A DNA stretch of 49,516 nucleotides from NCBI GenBank assembly GCA_039196715.1, contig JBCCUP010000002.1, positions 137,601 to 187,116 of the forward strand. Direction: 5' to 3'. Source of the DNA: Pseudomonadota bacterium (GTDB lineage Bacteria > Pseudomonadota > Gammaproteobacteria > CALCKW01). The position numbers and the translations under genes are program-made. The notes below the pieces were generated by a model. It searched no databases and was not told the origin of the DNA. It saw only the letters and a program-made list of their open reading frames with translations. Shown in pieces: positions 33,001 to 40,640 of the stretch (positions are counted from its first letter, which is position 1; every line of letters starts with the position of its first letter).

Positions 33001-33569
33001 TTCTCGCCATGGCCCCAGCCGGTGGTGAAGTTCTGGTCTTCGAAGCATTCGAGCAGGTGCGGTGACGCGGTGTTCCAGGTGCCGTTGGCGAGCGGCAGCC
33101 ACACGTCCTCGGCAGTGGTGTTGCCGGGCACCGGGTTCGGCAGTCGCGCAACAAAGCGGGCGGTGTAGAAACCCCAGTTGCGGTTGAAGATGTGCGACCG
33201 GCCGGTCTCGCAATGGAGGAAGCTCAGCGCACCGGAATGCACCGACGCCGTCGAGGTCGGGATGGTCCCGTCGAGTGAGTAGTACAGCGTGTTCGGATCG
33301 AAGGGCCCAGTGTAGGTGTTGGTGTTGTCGTACTGCGCGGGTGCGGCCATGCTCGCGCCCATGCTGCCCGAAGAGTCGAGGTAGAACACCACGTTCGGTT
33401 GCACGCCAACCGAACGGTCGAAGTAGATGTCCGTGTCAAGCGCCTGGGCGCCGGTGAGTGAGAGCAGGCTAAGCGCGAGCGTGTGTCCGATTCGCCTCAG
33501 TGCGCGTACCGGGCGCGTGGATGAACGGGCAGACAGGTGGGATGGGGCGTGTCGAGAGGGTGCGTTCAT
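30087..33569 (-). CDS. pilY1: type IV pilus tip/biogenesis protein PilY1
   Basis: This 1160-residue exported protein is of the PilY1/PilC family, which caps type IV pili, tunes extension against retraction and can act as adhesin or surface sensor. A signal region (LALSLLSLTGAQALD, about residues 32-46) is followed by a von Willebrand A-like domain with NVVFYLDSSGSMG (MIDAS D-x-S-x-S, about residue 60). The C-terminal half is the PilC-type beta-propeller (LVVFTATSDGYLHGFDGVTGDE, YAVDLGAQVWRFD). Several Ca-binding loops of D-x-D/N-x-D/N-G type are visible, for instance DDDNDGVPDG, DADGDGSTSD, DRNRDG and DTNNDGFAD near residue 888, the position corresponding to the regulatory calcium site in Pseudomonas PilY1. 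It follows pilX by 52 bp. Confidence 0.93.
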   Translation of the reverse strand: MNAPSRHAPSHLSARSSTRPVRALRRIGHTLALSLLSLTGAQALDTDIYFDRSVGVQPNVVFYLDSSGSMGASMAAPAQYDNTNTYTGPFDPNTLYYSLDGTIPTSTASVHSGALSFLHCETGRSHIFNRNWGFYTARFVARLPNPVPGNTTAEDVWLPLANGTWNTASPHLLECFEDQNFTTGWGHGENGTTFNAFASPSKTSPWTTNQSAQIDWDPVGWATVMRGNYINYKLAPPSGPNLTRIEVMRQIIKELGQRFPMMNAGIASMNGNEGASINFEVSDISDAGWRHVYENTINEINAGGATPLAEGLYEIYRYFRGDPVHFGLPPFGQSVPRAYSTSNVYHTPVTHECQRNHVIMLTDGVPWSDSNQALIQTLPNFDAETGVTGSCFSGNNRDSSNSCLDDLARYMANVDVAPGLANVLDDDNDGVPDGQVVKVHPVGIQIDFELLERTAEAAGTRYYTAQNAIQLERDLMELLSNLTRNQSVASSLVTSSDQFSRLSHRSEVFIAQYEPTSRFQWKGNLKKYRIHYDGLRPYLTDSDEVNNPEILTADGSILASARSYWSSSNDGNDILKGGARERLAAKAPNTRHLYSRTTDLEANLSSWMHALEFTNPPVNAGLGAFERSNAERERILDYAKGVDLLDADGDGSTSDGRGQIGAMVRNQPIVIQYGGTEANPDLVVFTATSDGYLHGFDGVTGDEIFAIAPSESLPHFVTQYDNQNTGKNRWWGIDGNLSAHIIDRNRDGTISRAAGDSAVLYLSYGLGGRVVYSFDVTEANNRTSPQIIEIAKKHSGLNSRWSELGHALSKPVPFRMRNTSTAQNFMAFSMGYDPNAEFSYTGHTMGRGIAILRTDDGSIAWSGYASGSPAFSDDSFTNMDFAFVAEPSTLDTNNDGFADRLYAVDLGAQVWRFDIEDHFVRRSSSSVDGWRGAALGRDADGERRRAYKQVQAVMVQDKGAVWAALVVGSGDRMNPTLSPNTNRLFMIKDTNTLGVPQTTPFDAGDLYNATANTIGSLTNQTLLAQEYEDLRAANGWYIDLPPDRKAISRPVIAEGIINYPVYTIPSSSNPCQHNIGQGSLYRMALYDAQPVHDYNLNGTLDTDDREIPLKGAGIPPDAVGHRDPEGNLSVCVGFECYPADPNVQPGDENPKVYESYWFQR

Positions 33570-33621
33570 GCGGGGACTCGAGTGAGCCGGGCGGCGCCGT
33601 GGCCGCCGGGGGTGAGGGGGC

Positions 33622-34194
33622 TCAGTTGGAGGTGTAGAAGGTGCTCACGTCGCCGTCAGACACTTTCACGTAGGCGCTGCCGGTCACCGCGCGCTCGCCG
33701 CCACGGCCCGGGCCGTCGGCGCTGGTCGAGGTGATCTCGTAGAACACGCACTTGTCGGTGCCGGCCACCGAAACGTTCGAGATCGGGCAGGGCATGGGCG
33801 GGCCGAGCGGACGGACCTCGACCTCCGAGGTCCACCCGGAGGCGGCGTTCGGAAAGCTCAGGTTGCGCACATCGTTGACCGGGTCGGCACCGTTGACGAA
33901 GGGGTTGAGTTCGCTTTCGCGCATGGCTGGCGAGCGCAGCACGCGGCGTAAACCCGACTCGGCCGCCTCGAAACTCTCAAGCGCACTGGTCTCGTTTTGC
34001 GCGATGCGCATCTCGACGGTCGAGATGTTCGCGACCGAAAGGCCCGCGACGGTCAGGATCGTCAGCAACATCAACGCGATGATCAGCGTGATGCCGGACT
34101 GCCGACGGCGCGCTGCCGCGCGGGGCCGCGCGACCGCTGCGTTTGCTCTGCCGGTGTGGTGGGCGAAGTCTGTCGGGTCTGTCGTGCGCAGCAT
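33622..34194 (-). CDS. pilX: minor pilin PilX
   Basis: This 190-residue protein has a prepilin-type leader: a basic region (RPRAAARRRQSG) is followed by the hydrophobic helix ITLIIALMLLTILTVAGLSVA, and cleavage would fall after Gly. SAMRxxTxEERM-like sequence of PilX is represented by NISTVEMRIAQNETSALESFEAAESGLRR, highly characteristic of the family. PilX helps prime pilus assembly together with PilY1 and the other minor pilins. Normally fimU, pilV and pilW precede it in one operon; here nothing pilin-like lies upstream and the adjacent gene on the other strand is a broken monooxygenase. The two Cys (PMPCPISN, DKCVFYE) probably form the C-terminal disulfide. Confidence 0.88.
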   Translation of the reverse strand: MLRTTDPTDFAHHTGRANAAVARPRAAARRRQSGITLIIALMLLTILTVAGLSVANISTVEMRIAQNETSALESFEAAESGLRRVLRSPAMRESELNPFVNGADPVNDVRNLSFPNAASGWTSEVEVRPLGPPMPCPISNVSVAGTDKCVFYEITSTSADGPGRGGERAVTGSAYVKVSDGDVSTFYTSN

Positions 34195-34328
34195 GGCGAA
34201 GTGCTCTCGTTGGGCGTCGTGTCACACCGCGGGACGCGTCAGGGGCCGTTGCAATGACGTAACGAAGCAAAAAATCGGCCTTTCCTGCACGCCTGGTCTG
34301 GCGTGCCGCGCGGCCTGGGCGAGCTGCT

Positions 34329-35191
34329 ATGGTCGACCCCATGCAATGCGCCATCATCGGGGCCGGCATCGGCGGGCTCGCCACCGCCATCGCCCTTCAG
34401 CGTCAGGGCCACGACACCACCGTGTTCGAACGGGCCGTGCGGCTTGCGCCGGTGTGGCGTTCACGCTCACCGGCCGTCCCGTGCAGCGAGCCGACCTGCT
34501 GGTCGGCGCCGACGGCGTGCACTCGCGCGTGCGGTCCGCGCTGTTTCCGAGCAGTGCCTTGCGGTGTGCCGGGCAGCACTGCTGGCGGGGGGTCGCGCCC
34601 GTCCGTCTGGCTGCCACCTGGCGGTCACAGTTGACCGAGATGTGGGGGGACGGCGCGCGGATCGGCTTCGTCTCGATCGGGCCGGATCAGGTCTACTGGT
34701 ACGCCACCGTGTCGGAGCCGGGCGCAGCGCAGTCGGGCACGCCGGCCAACGCCGACCTCGCTGCCCGCTTTGCCGGCTTCTCGGACCCGGTCGGTGAACT
34801 GCTGTCGGCAACGCCGCTCGGCGCGCGCATTGCCGGCCCGCTGCAGGACCTTGCGCGCCTGCCACGCTGGTCGGTCGGGCACGCGACCTTGCTCGGCGAC
34901 GCCGCCCACGCGGCGACGCCGAACCTCGGCCAGGGGGGTGCACAGGCCATCGAGGACAGCCACGCGCTCGCCAGTGCCTTGCTCGGTGCCGAGCCGGTGC
35001 CGGTGGCACTGGAACGGTTCCGCGCCGTGCGGGCGGCGCGGGTCGACGCCGTGGTCAACCGGTCGTGGCGCCTCGGGCAGGCGTTGAACCTGCGCGGCAC
35101 CCGGGCCTGTCGGCCCCGCAATGCCGCGCTGCGCCTTGGCGCGCGCGTGCTCGGTTCGCGCCCGACAGCGTCGCTCTACCGCTGGCCCTGA
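34329..35191 (+). pseudogene. FAD-dependent monooxygenase with internal deletion and frameshift
   Basis: The first 42 codons encode a normal FAD-binding start (MQCAIIGAGIGGLATAIALQ, then VFERAVRLAPV with GxGxxG and the ribose-binding Glu). From about 34448 the homology continues in another frame: AGVAFTLTGRP, then ADLLVGADGVHSRVRSALFP with the DG motif, and TLLGDAAHAATPNLGQGGAQ with the GD motif, to the stop at 35191. About 100 residues normally lying between are absent, so a deletion near 34445-34460 both removed the middle and shifted the frame. The product would be non-functional. The intact protein would have been a class A aromatic hydroxylase of the UbiH/salicylate hydroxylase type. A sequencing or assembly fault at the junction is possible. 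Confidence 0.8.
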
Positions 35192-35222
35192 GGGTGCTGA
35201 CGACCGCTCAGCGGTTCGCCTG

Positions 35223-36002
35223 TCACCGCTCGACGAAAGCGCGTTCGATCACGTAGTCGCCCGGCACGCCGGTCTTCGGGCTGATGGCGAAGCCGCGCGC
35301 GTCGAGCAGGCTGCCGAGATCCGCCAGCATGGCGGGGCTGCCGCAAAGCATGACCCGGTCGGTTTCGGGATTCAGATTGTGCAGCCCGATTTTCCCGGCG
35401 AGTGTGCCGTCCTCGATGGCATGCGTGAGCCGACCGGTGTTCTCGAACGGTTCGCGCGTCACCGTCGGGTAGTAGATCAGCTTGTCGCGTACGTGCTCGC
35501 CGAGAAACGCGTGGTTCGGCAAGGTGTCGGTCAGCCACTCGGCGTAGGCGAGTTCGCTGACCCATCGCACGCCGTGTACCAGCACGACCTTCTCGAAGCG
35601 CTCGTAGACGTCGGGGTCCTGCACGATGCTCAGGAAGGGCGCGAGGCCGGTGCCGGTTGCGAGCAGATAGAGGTGCTTGCCCGGGTTCAGATCGGTCACC
35701 ACCAGGGTGCCTGTGGGCTTGCTGCCGATCAGCACGTCATCCCCCGGCTTCAGGTGCTGCAAGCGGCTGGTCAGGGCGCCATCGGGCACCTTGATGCTGA
35801 AGAATTCCAGGTGTTCGTCGTGGTTGGCGCTCGCGATGCTGTAGGCGCGCATCACCGGCTTGGCCTGTTCCGTTTGCAGACCGATCATGATGAATTCACC
35901 GTTGCGAAAGCGGAGGCTCAGCTCGCGCGTGGTGCGAAAGCTGAACAGTGTGTCGTTCCAGTGGCGAACGTCAAGGACCCGCTCGGTCGCGTACTTGGCC
36001 AT
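35223..36002 (-). CDS. fpr: ferredoxin--NADP+ reductase
   Basis: This 259-residue FAD enzyme moves electrons between NADPH and ferredoxin or flavodoxin. The FAD domain has the signature MRAYSIASANHDEHLEFF (RxYS) and PDGALTSRLQHLKPGDDV; the NADP domain has LLATGTGLAPFLSIVQD and VMLCGSPAML. It matches the bacterial subclass I enzymes (Fpr), which end in short aromatic or basic tails; here the end is RAFVER. The ATG at 36000-36002 (MAKYATER) is chosen over a TTG three codons upstream. It sits 16 bp downstream of the siroheme synthase gene and may have supplied electrons to the sulfite reductase now present only as a remnant upstream. Confidence 0.93.
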   Translation of the reverse strand: MAKYATERVLDVRHWNDTLFSFRTTRELSLRFRNGEFIMIGLQTEQAKPVMRAYSIASANHDEHLEFFSIKVPDGALTSRLQHLKPGDDVLIGSKPTGTLVVTDLNPGKHLYLLATGTGLAPFLSIVQDPDVYERFEKVVLVHGVRWVSELAYAEWLTDTLPNHAFLGEHVRDKLIYYPTVTREPFENTGRLTHAIEDGTLAGKIGLHNLNPETDRVMLCGSPAMLADLGSLLDARGFAISPKTGVPGDYVIERAFVER

Positions 36003-36018
36003 CAATTTCAACTCGTGA

Positions 36019-37014
36019 CTACGCCGCTTCCGTCTGCGGCAGATGCGACAGAACCCGCGGCTCTGCTGCGGGCAAGACCACGGTGTCCAGACCGGCGCTG
36101 CACCACGTCAGCGCGTCTGCAACGCGTGTCGAGAGAGCGTTATAGTGACGTATCAACACGACGCGCCGACCGGCGCGCACCCGCTCCGCGATCCAGTTGG
36201 CGTCGGCCGGGTGCGTCAGTTCCCGAACGTCCGCTTCCCGCCGGCACAGCTGCAGGATGTCGCGGTTCGCGTCGGGCTCGATCAACACCAGATCGCCGCG
36301 GGTCAGCGCGCGGTGCGCGGCAACCGTGATGCTGTCGACGTCACCGGGCAACACGCCCACCACACGCAAGTTGCCAGCGGCGGATACCGGGTCTTCCAAA
36401 TGCGATTGTATCTCACTATCAGCCAGGTTGGGGTCTGTCAGCGCGAGATCGCCCACCGGGCCGTCGATGATCCTCTCCCAGAAGCGCCGACGGTCGCGCT
36501 CATCGTCGAGTGCGTCGCGGACCGGCTGGCGCCACCGTGCCAACCAGGTGGCAAAGCCCCCGAGACGCGGGTGCAGGGCGCGCTCCAGCAGGGCTTTGAC
36601 GTGACGTGCCAACACCGGTGAGCGCCCGCCGGTCGAGACCGCGATGGTCACGGGCGCGCGGTCGACAATGGCCGGCAGCACGAAGCTACAGAGTGCGGGT
36701 TGGTCGGCGACGTTCACCGGCACCCCGCGCGCCGTGGCCGCCTCGAACACCGCGCGGTTGAGGGCGTCGTCATCGGTTGCGGCGATCACCAGCGCGACGC
36801 CGTCGAGGTGACTGGCAGTAAAGGGGCCGGCGTGGTGGGCCAGGCCGTGCGAGGCGATCAGCTTTTGCATGGCCGGGCCGGGCGCGTCGCAAAGTACCTC
36901 GACCTGCGGGCAGGCGTTCAGCACCAAGGTGGCCTTGCGTGAGGCCAGTTGGCTGCCGCCAACCACCAGGGCGCGGCGTGTCTTCAGCGCCATGAAAATG
37001 GGCATGTGATCCAT
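36019..37014 (-). CDS. siroheme synthase with truncated methyltransferase half (CysG-like)
   Basis: The first 215 residues are the bifunctional precorrin-2 dehydrogenase/sirohydrochlorin ferrochelatase part of CysG: ALVVGGSQLASRKATLVL (NAD loop), VIAATDDDALNRAVFEAA, VNVADQPALCSFVLPAIVDR and ISTGGRSPVLARHVKALLE-like sequence. The SUMT methyltransferase part follows but is cut short: LRVVGVLPGDVDSITVAAHR aligns with its GAGPGD start, yet after GRRVVLIRHYN the conserved GGDPFIFGRGG and everything beyond is missing. Only about 115 of 245 residues remain, so it should not methylate uroporphyrinogen III. Dehydrogenase/chelatase activity may survive. The ATG lies eight bases after the stop of the nitrite/sulfite reductase remnant. 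Total length is 331 residues versus about 460. Confidence 0.85.
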   Translation of the reverse strand: MDHMPIFMALKTRRALVVGGSQLASRKATLVLNACPQVEVLCDAPGPAMQKLIASHGLAHHAGPFTASHLDGVALVIAATDDDALNRAVFEAATARGVPVNVADQPALCSFVLPAIVDRAPVTIAVSTGGRSPVLARHVKALLERALHPRLGGFATWLARWRQPVRDALDDERDRRRFWERIIDGPVGDLALTDPNLADSEIQSHLEDPVSAAGNLRVVGVLPGDVDSITVAAHRALTRGDLVLIEPDANRDILQLCRREADVRELTHPADANWIAERVRAGRRVVLIRHYNALSTRVADALTWCSAGLDTVVLPAAEPRVLSHLPQTEAA

Positions 37015-37021
37015 CGGTGTC

Positions 37022-37375
37022 TCAGGCGTCTGGGCGCAGTTCGGTGAGTGTGTGCTGCAGCTCGTCGACGTCGGCGACGTTCGCCTTGGCGATCGCCGTG
37101 CCGAGGCGCTGGCCGATGCGCGCGCCGGCGCTCGAACGCCCACCGAGCGTGAGCGGGTACCGCGCCACGCCCTGCTTCTCGACGCCGAGCACGCAGGAGG
37201 GGATTGCGACGCGCATCATCGGCGCCTGGCGCTGCATGTAGAGCCCATTGCGCAGGCGCAGCTGCGTGAACTCGTCCTCGTCGAGCTGGCCGTCGAGAAA
37301 CCGGGTCACCTGGCCGCGGAGCGGGTCGGCGCGCCGGTGCAGCAAGGCGCGCTCTTCGTGGGGGTACTGGTGCAT
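37022..37375 (-). pseudogene. nitrite/sulfite reductase remnant with central in-frame deletion
   Basis: This open frame of 117 residues joins the two ends of a siroheme nitrite/sulfite reductase. Residues 1-59 match the N-terminus (VTRFLDGQLDEDEF, LRLRNGLYMQRQAPMMRVAIP). From about residue 61 the sequence jumps to the C-terminal part (VLGVEKQGVARYPLTLGG, then GARIGQRLG) that in full enzymes lies some 400 residues later, after the siroheme and 4Fe-4S cysteines. The junction is near 37193-37201. All cofactor-binding residues are gone, and the C-terminus is also shorter than usual. The frame and start remain open, so a small protein may still be made, but it cannot be a reductase. The assignment rests on recalled family sequence. 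Confidence 0.7.
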
Positions 37376-37475
37376 CGCTCGTCCTACGCGGCGGGGACGA
37401 CACCCTAGCCACCGGGTCGAACAGTGTGAAATACCGGTTGGTTCTATGCATATGCCGCGTCAGCGGCGGCGTGCA

Positions 37476-38420
37476 TCACCGCACTGACGGGGCGGCCAGC
37501 GTGCTGCTGTGCGGATCGAGCTTGTCGATCAGGTAATCGATGAACGCCCGCGTCTTTGGCGGCAGGTACTTGGAGGCCGGGAACTGCAGGTAGGCCCAGC
37601 CCTGGTTGGTGCCGAGAAATTGCCAGTCGGGCAGCACCTGCACCAGCTCGCCGCGGTCGATCGCGTCGCGCACGGTGAAGTCGGGCAGGCAGGTGATGCC
37701 GAGGTTGCGCGCTGCACAGTCGAGGCGCACCTCGGTGTGGTTGACGCTGTAGCGGCTTCGCACTTGCACAGAGGCGTCGACGTTGTCGCGCACGAAGTGC
37801 CAGGTCGACTCGGTGGCGCTCTCGCCGCTGAAGATGCAGCGGTGCCCGGTGAGGTCGGCCGGCGATTCGGGGGTGCCGTGTTCAGCCAGGTAGGCCGGTG
37901 AGGCGCAGAGGAAGGGGTGCACCCGAGTCAGGCGGCGTGCCACCAGGCCCTCGATTGGCGCATCGGTGATCGAGATGATCAGGTCGAGCTGGTCGGCGAT
38001 CGGGTCGAGCCGTTGATCCGAGATCATCAACTGGATGTCGACGTCGGGGAAGCGCTCGAGGAATTCCGGGATCAGCGGGTGCAGCACCTGCTTGCCGAAG
38101 GCCTTGGGCGAGCTCACGCGCAGCATCCCGGTCGGGATCAGGCTGGTGATCTCGGCGAGTTCGAGCACCTCGGTGGCCGAGGCGAGCATGCGCTGGCAGC
38201 GTTCAAAGGCCTGCGCGCCGAACTCCGTCAGGCGGAGGTTGCGGGTGTTGCGTTCAAGCAGTTTGGAGGACAGTGCGCGTTCGAGTCGCGACACCTGTCG
38301 ACTGACCGCCGACGGCGTCATGCCGAGCGCGCGCGCCGCCGCCGAGAAGCTGCCGCTCTCGACCACGCGCACGAAGACCGACATGTCGGTCAGCAGTCCA
38401 TTGATCCGGTTCATTCCCAT
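37476..38420 (-). CDS. LysR-family transcriptional regulator
   Basis: This 314-residue regulator has an N-terminal winged helix-turn-helix (LTDMSVFVRVVESGSFSAAA, TPSAVSRQVSRLERALSSKLL) and a LysR effector-binding domain (GMLRVSSPKAFGKQVLHPLI). It lies upstream of the reductase remnant and siroheme synthase on the same strand, with a 100-bp gap, so a link to sulfur or nitrogen assimilation is possible but unproved; it does not read as a CysB. An 18-bp perfect palindrome lies about 55 bp upstream of its start. Starts at 38420 (MGMNR) or 38414 (MNRIN) are equally plausible. Confidence 0.9.
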   Translation of the reverse strand: MGMNRINGLLTDMSVFVRVVESGSFSAAARALGMTPSAVSRQVSRLERALSSKLLERNTRNLRLTEFGAQAFERCQRMLASATEVLELAEITSLIPTGMLRVSSPKAFGKQVLHPLIPEFLERFPDVDIQLMISDQRLDPIADQLDLIISITDAPIEGLVARRLTRVHPFLCASPAYLAEHGTPESPADLTGHRCIFSGESATESTWHFVRDNVDASVQVRSRYSVNHTEVRLDCAARNLGITCLPDFTVRDAIDRGELVQVLPDWQFLGTNQGWAYLQFPASKYLPPKTRAFIDYLIDKLDPHSSTLAAPSVR

Positions 38421-38854
38421 GTGAACGTCTGGCCTGTCCTTTGGTGCCCGTCAACGGCCGTCCTGGCCCGGCGTGTGGCAACGCGTTGCCACGGTCTCTG
38501 ATCAGGTATCCCCGGTGTGTCGCAGCGACCGTGCCATGCCCGCCCGCCAAGGCGGAGCCGAGTACGCAGCCGCGGGCCGCACGGCGGCGGAGCGGGGTGG
38601 GAATGACCGGATTCGTGAGTGTCTGGCGGGTCACCGTTTGCAGCGAAACAAAGTGCGAAATCACTGCGTTGGTCGTGAACCCGGGGGACAACACCGCGTG
38701 GGGGTGCTCACGGCTGAGAGCCAAGTGGGCTGGCGGGTGTCGCGTGGCCTAAGTGCGAAAGACCGATTTGCGCGCGGGCATGGTACCGATCCTGGCCAAT
38801 GAAACCAACCGTGGAAGTACGCACGCGCCGCTACCAGGGGTGACGTCGAACGCG
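38421..38854. other. intergenic region with palindrome
   Basis: This stretch of 434 bp separates the LysR gene from the end of the EamA gene. Apart from the palindrome at 38475-38492 I see no gene: the short frames here have no homology and no good start signal. Confidence 0.5.
38475..38492. promoter_or_regulatory. perfect 18-bp palindrome, operator candidate
   Basis: GTGGCAACGCGTTGCCAC is its own reverse complement. It lies 55 bp upstream of the LysR start codon. Length and perfection suggest the site of a dimeric regulator; it does not look like a T-N11-A LysR box, so the binder may be another protein. Confidence 0.5.
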
Positions 38855-39778
38855 TCAGCGCGCCTCTGCGGCGCCCGGTGCCGTCGAGGCGACGAGCAGT
38901 CCCGCGACCGTGATCAGCGCCATGCCGAGTACGGTGGAGATGCTCGGCACCTCGGCGAACAGCGCCGCCCCCCAGAGTGCGGCCGAGACGAGATAGGCGT
39001 AATCGAAGGTTGCCAGTCGCTGGGGTGGTGCCGACTGGTAGGCGTACGCCACACCCGAGAAGTAGGCCGCCGCGAGCAGGCCGAGACCGGCGAGGATGGC
39101 CCAATTGGCGCCGCTGAGCGGTGCCCACCCGCCGGTCAGAAACGCGCTGCCGGGCGTCGAGCCGAGCGCGGACAGCAGTGGCGCGAGCCCCACCAGACCG
39201 ATCACGCCGGCGAGCACGAAGGCGAGGTGCAGCGCCGTACCCATCGCGAGCGGGTGCTGGCCCTGGCAGTGCGCGCGCGTGGTGATCATTGCCACCGAAT
39301 AGAGCGCCGCCGCGAGGAAGGGCAGCAACGCGGCCGCACTGACTGCGCCGGTGCCGGGCTTGATGATCACGAGCACGCCGACGAAGCCGATCACCACGCC
39401 GGCCGCCTGCCGGCCCGTGACCGGCTCGCGCAGCCAGACCGCGGCGAGCACGGTGGTGAGGATCGGGTTGGTGTAGACCGCGACCGCGGCCACCGACAGT
39501 TCGAGCCACGGAAGCGCAGCGTAGTAGGCGAGCCAGCACAACACCAACAGCACGCTGCGAGCCCACACCGCCGGTGCGCGCAGCGCGCGCCGCAGCGCAG
39601 CCATACGGGTGATCAACACCATCACCGGCAGCGCGCACAGCGAGCGGACGGTGAAGAGCTGCCAGATCGAGAGCTCGGCGCTGACGAACTTGACCATGGC
39701 GTCGGCGAAGGCCATTGCCGTGACCGAGGCCAGCAGCGTCCAGATGGCGCGCTGTGTCTGATCGCGGGGCTCGGGCAT
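38855..39778 (-). CDS. EamA/DMT-family transporter
   Basis: This 307-residue inner-membrane protein has about ten helices arranged as two EamA repeats, the drug/metabolite transporter architecture. The first repeat has AMAFADAMVKFVSAELSIWQ and FTVRSLCALPVMV; the second repeat includes ATFDYAYLVSAALWGAALFAEVPS, where Y-x-x-x-x-x-x-A-x-x-W-G is family typical. Members export amino acids, metabolites or drugs; substrate unknown. The ATG at 39776-39778 (MPEPRDQT) is preferred since upstream residues are basic and not hydrophobic. Confidence 0.88.
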   Translation of the reverse strand: MPEPRDQTQRAIWTLLASVTAMAFADAMVKFVSAELSIWQLFTVRSLCALPVMVLITRMAALRRALRAPAVWARSVLLVLCWLAYYAALPWLELSVAAVAVYTNPILTTVLAAVWLREPVTGRQAAGVVIGFVGVLVIIKPGTGAVSAAALLPFLAAALYSVAMITTRAHCQGQHPLAMGTALHLAFVLAGVIGLVGLAPLLSALGSTPGSAFLTGGWAPLSGANWAILAGLGLLAAAYFSGVAYAYQSAPPQRLATFDYAYLVSAALWGAALFAEVPSISTVLGMALITVAGLLVASTAPGAAEAR

Positions 39779-39881
39779 GCGGTGGGCAACTCGCGGGCGG
39801 GAGGCCCGACACTGGGGCGCAGGCGCTATCCGCACTTGCGCGCAGGCGACTGAAACGGTCAGGTGTGGGCCGGCGGTGCGC

Positions 39882-40640
39882 TCAGCGCGATTTGATGATC
39901 GACTCGATGCCGGCGCCGCTCAGTCGGGTGTTGGCGTCGCTGCGGGCGCTGCGGTCGTCGAAGGGGCCGAGTTTGACCCGGAACACCGTGTTGCCGCGGA
40001 TCACGGCTGGCTCGATGTGCGCGCGCAGACCGAGCAGCGCCACTTCGGCACGGCGCCGTGAAGCGTCGTCTCGGCGGCTGAAGGCGCCGACCTGCAGCCA
40101 CTCGCCGGGGGTGTTGGCCTGTGGGTCGGTCGGCACCGGTTCGACCGGCTGCGGTAGCTCGCGCGCCTGCACCAGCGCAGCAGGGGCCACCGGCTGCGCG
40201 TAGGTGATCACCGGCTGCTGCTGGATGATCACCGGCTGGGCCGGCTGGGTCACCGCGGCGGTGATCAGCGGTTCGGCGCGCCGGGCGGGCCGCTGGGCCG
40301 CGTGCTGCAGTGGCGCGCGGCCGACGCGAGCGGGTTGGCCCTGGATGTCCGGTGCAACGTAGACACTGAACTCGGGCAACACGTGGTAGAAATCGAAGTC
40401 GGGTTCCTGCGGCTCCGGCGGTTTGGGCTCCGCCTGGCGCGCGATCAGGGCGTCGATGGTGTCGCGCGGCTTCGGTGGTGTGAGGTACGACTTGCGCCAC
40501 TGCACGTGGCTGCGCGTGTCGGTTTCAACCGGTGCGGAGCGTTCGAGCCGGTACATCAGGAACGCAAAGGACATGAGAAAGACCGACGCGGTCGTCAGGC
40601 CGACAATCTGAATGCCCGCTGAATTCTTGCTGCTCGCCAT
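39882..40640 (-). CDS. SPOR-domain cell division protein, FtsN-like
   Basis: This 252-residue inner-membrane protein has a short cytosolic N-terminus, one helix (IVGLTTASVFLMSFAFLMY, about residues 12-30), a long Pro/Gln/Ala-rich periplasmic linker (VTQPAQPVIIQQQPVITYAQ) and a C-terminal SPOR domain from about residue 175 (EWLQVGAFSRRDDASRRRAEV, FRVKLGPFDDRSAR). SPOR domains bind denuded septal peptidoglycan. A SPOR gene directly after argS is a familiar gammaproteobacterial arrangement, often annotated ftsN, although essential FtsN motifs near the membrane are not evident here. Confidence 0.88.
   Translation of the reverse strand: MASSKNSAGIQIVGLTTASVFLMSFAFLMYRLERSAPVETDTRSHVQWRKSYLTPPKPRDTIDALIARQAEPKPPEPQEPDFDFYHVLPEFSVYVAPDIQGQPARVGRAPLQHAAQRPARRAEPLITAAVTQPAQPVIIQQQPVITYAQPVAPAALVQARELPQPVEPVPTDPQANTPGEWLQVGAFSRRDDASRRRAEVALLGLRAHIEPAVIRGNTVFRVKLGPFDDRSARSDANTRLSGAGIESIIKSR

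Noticed and set aside
31743-33065. 440-codon plus-strand frame opposite pilY1
   Set aside because: Mirror frame of the pilY1 gene; the Val/Gly/Glu-rich translation shows no domain.
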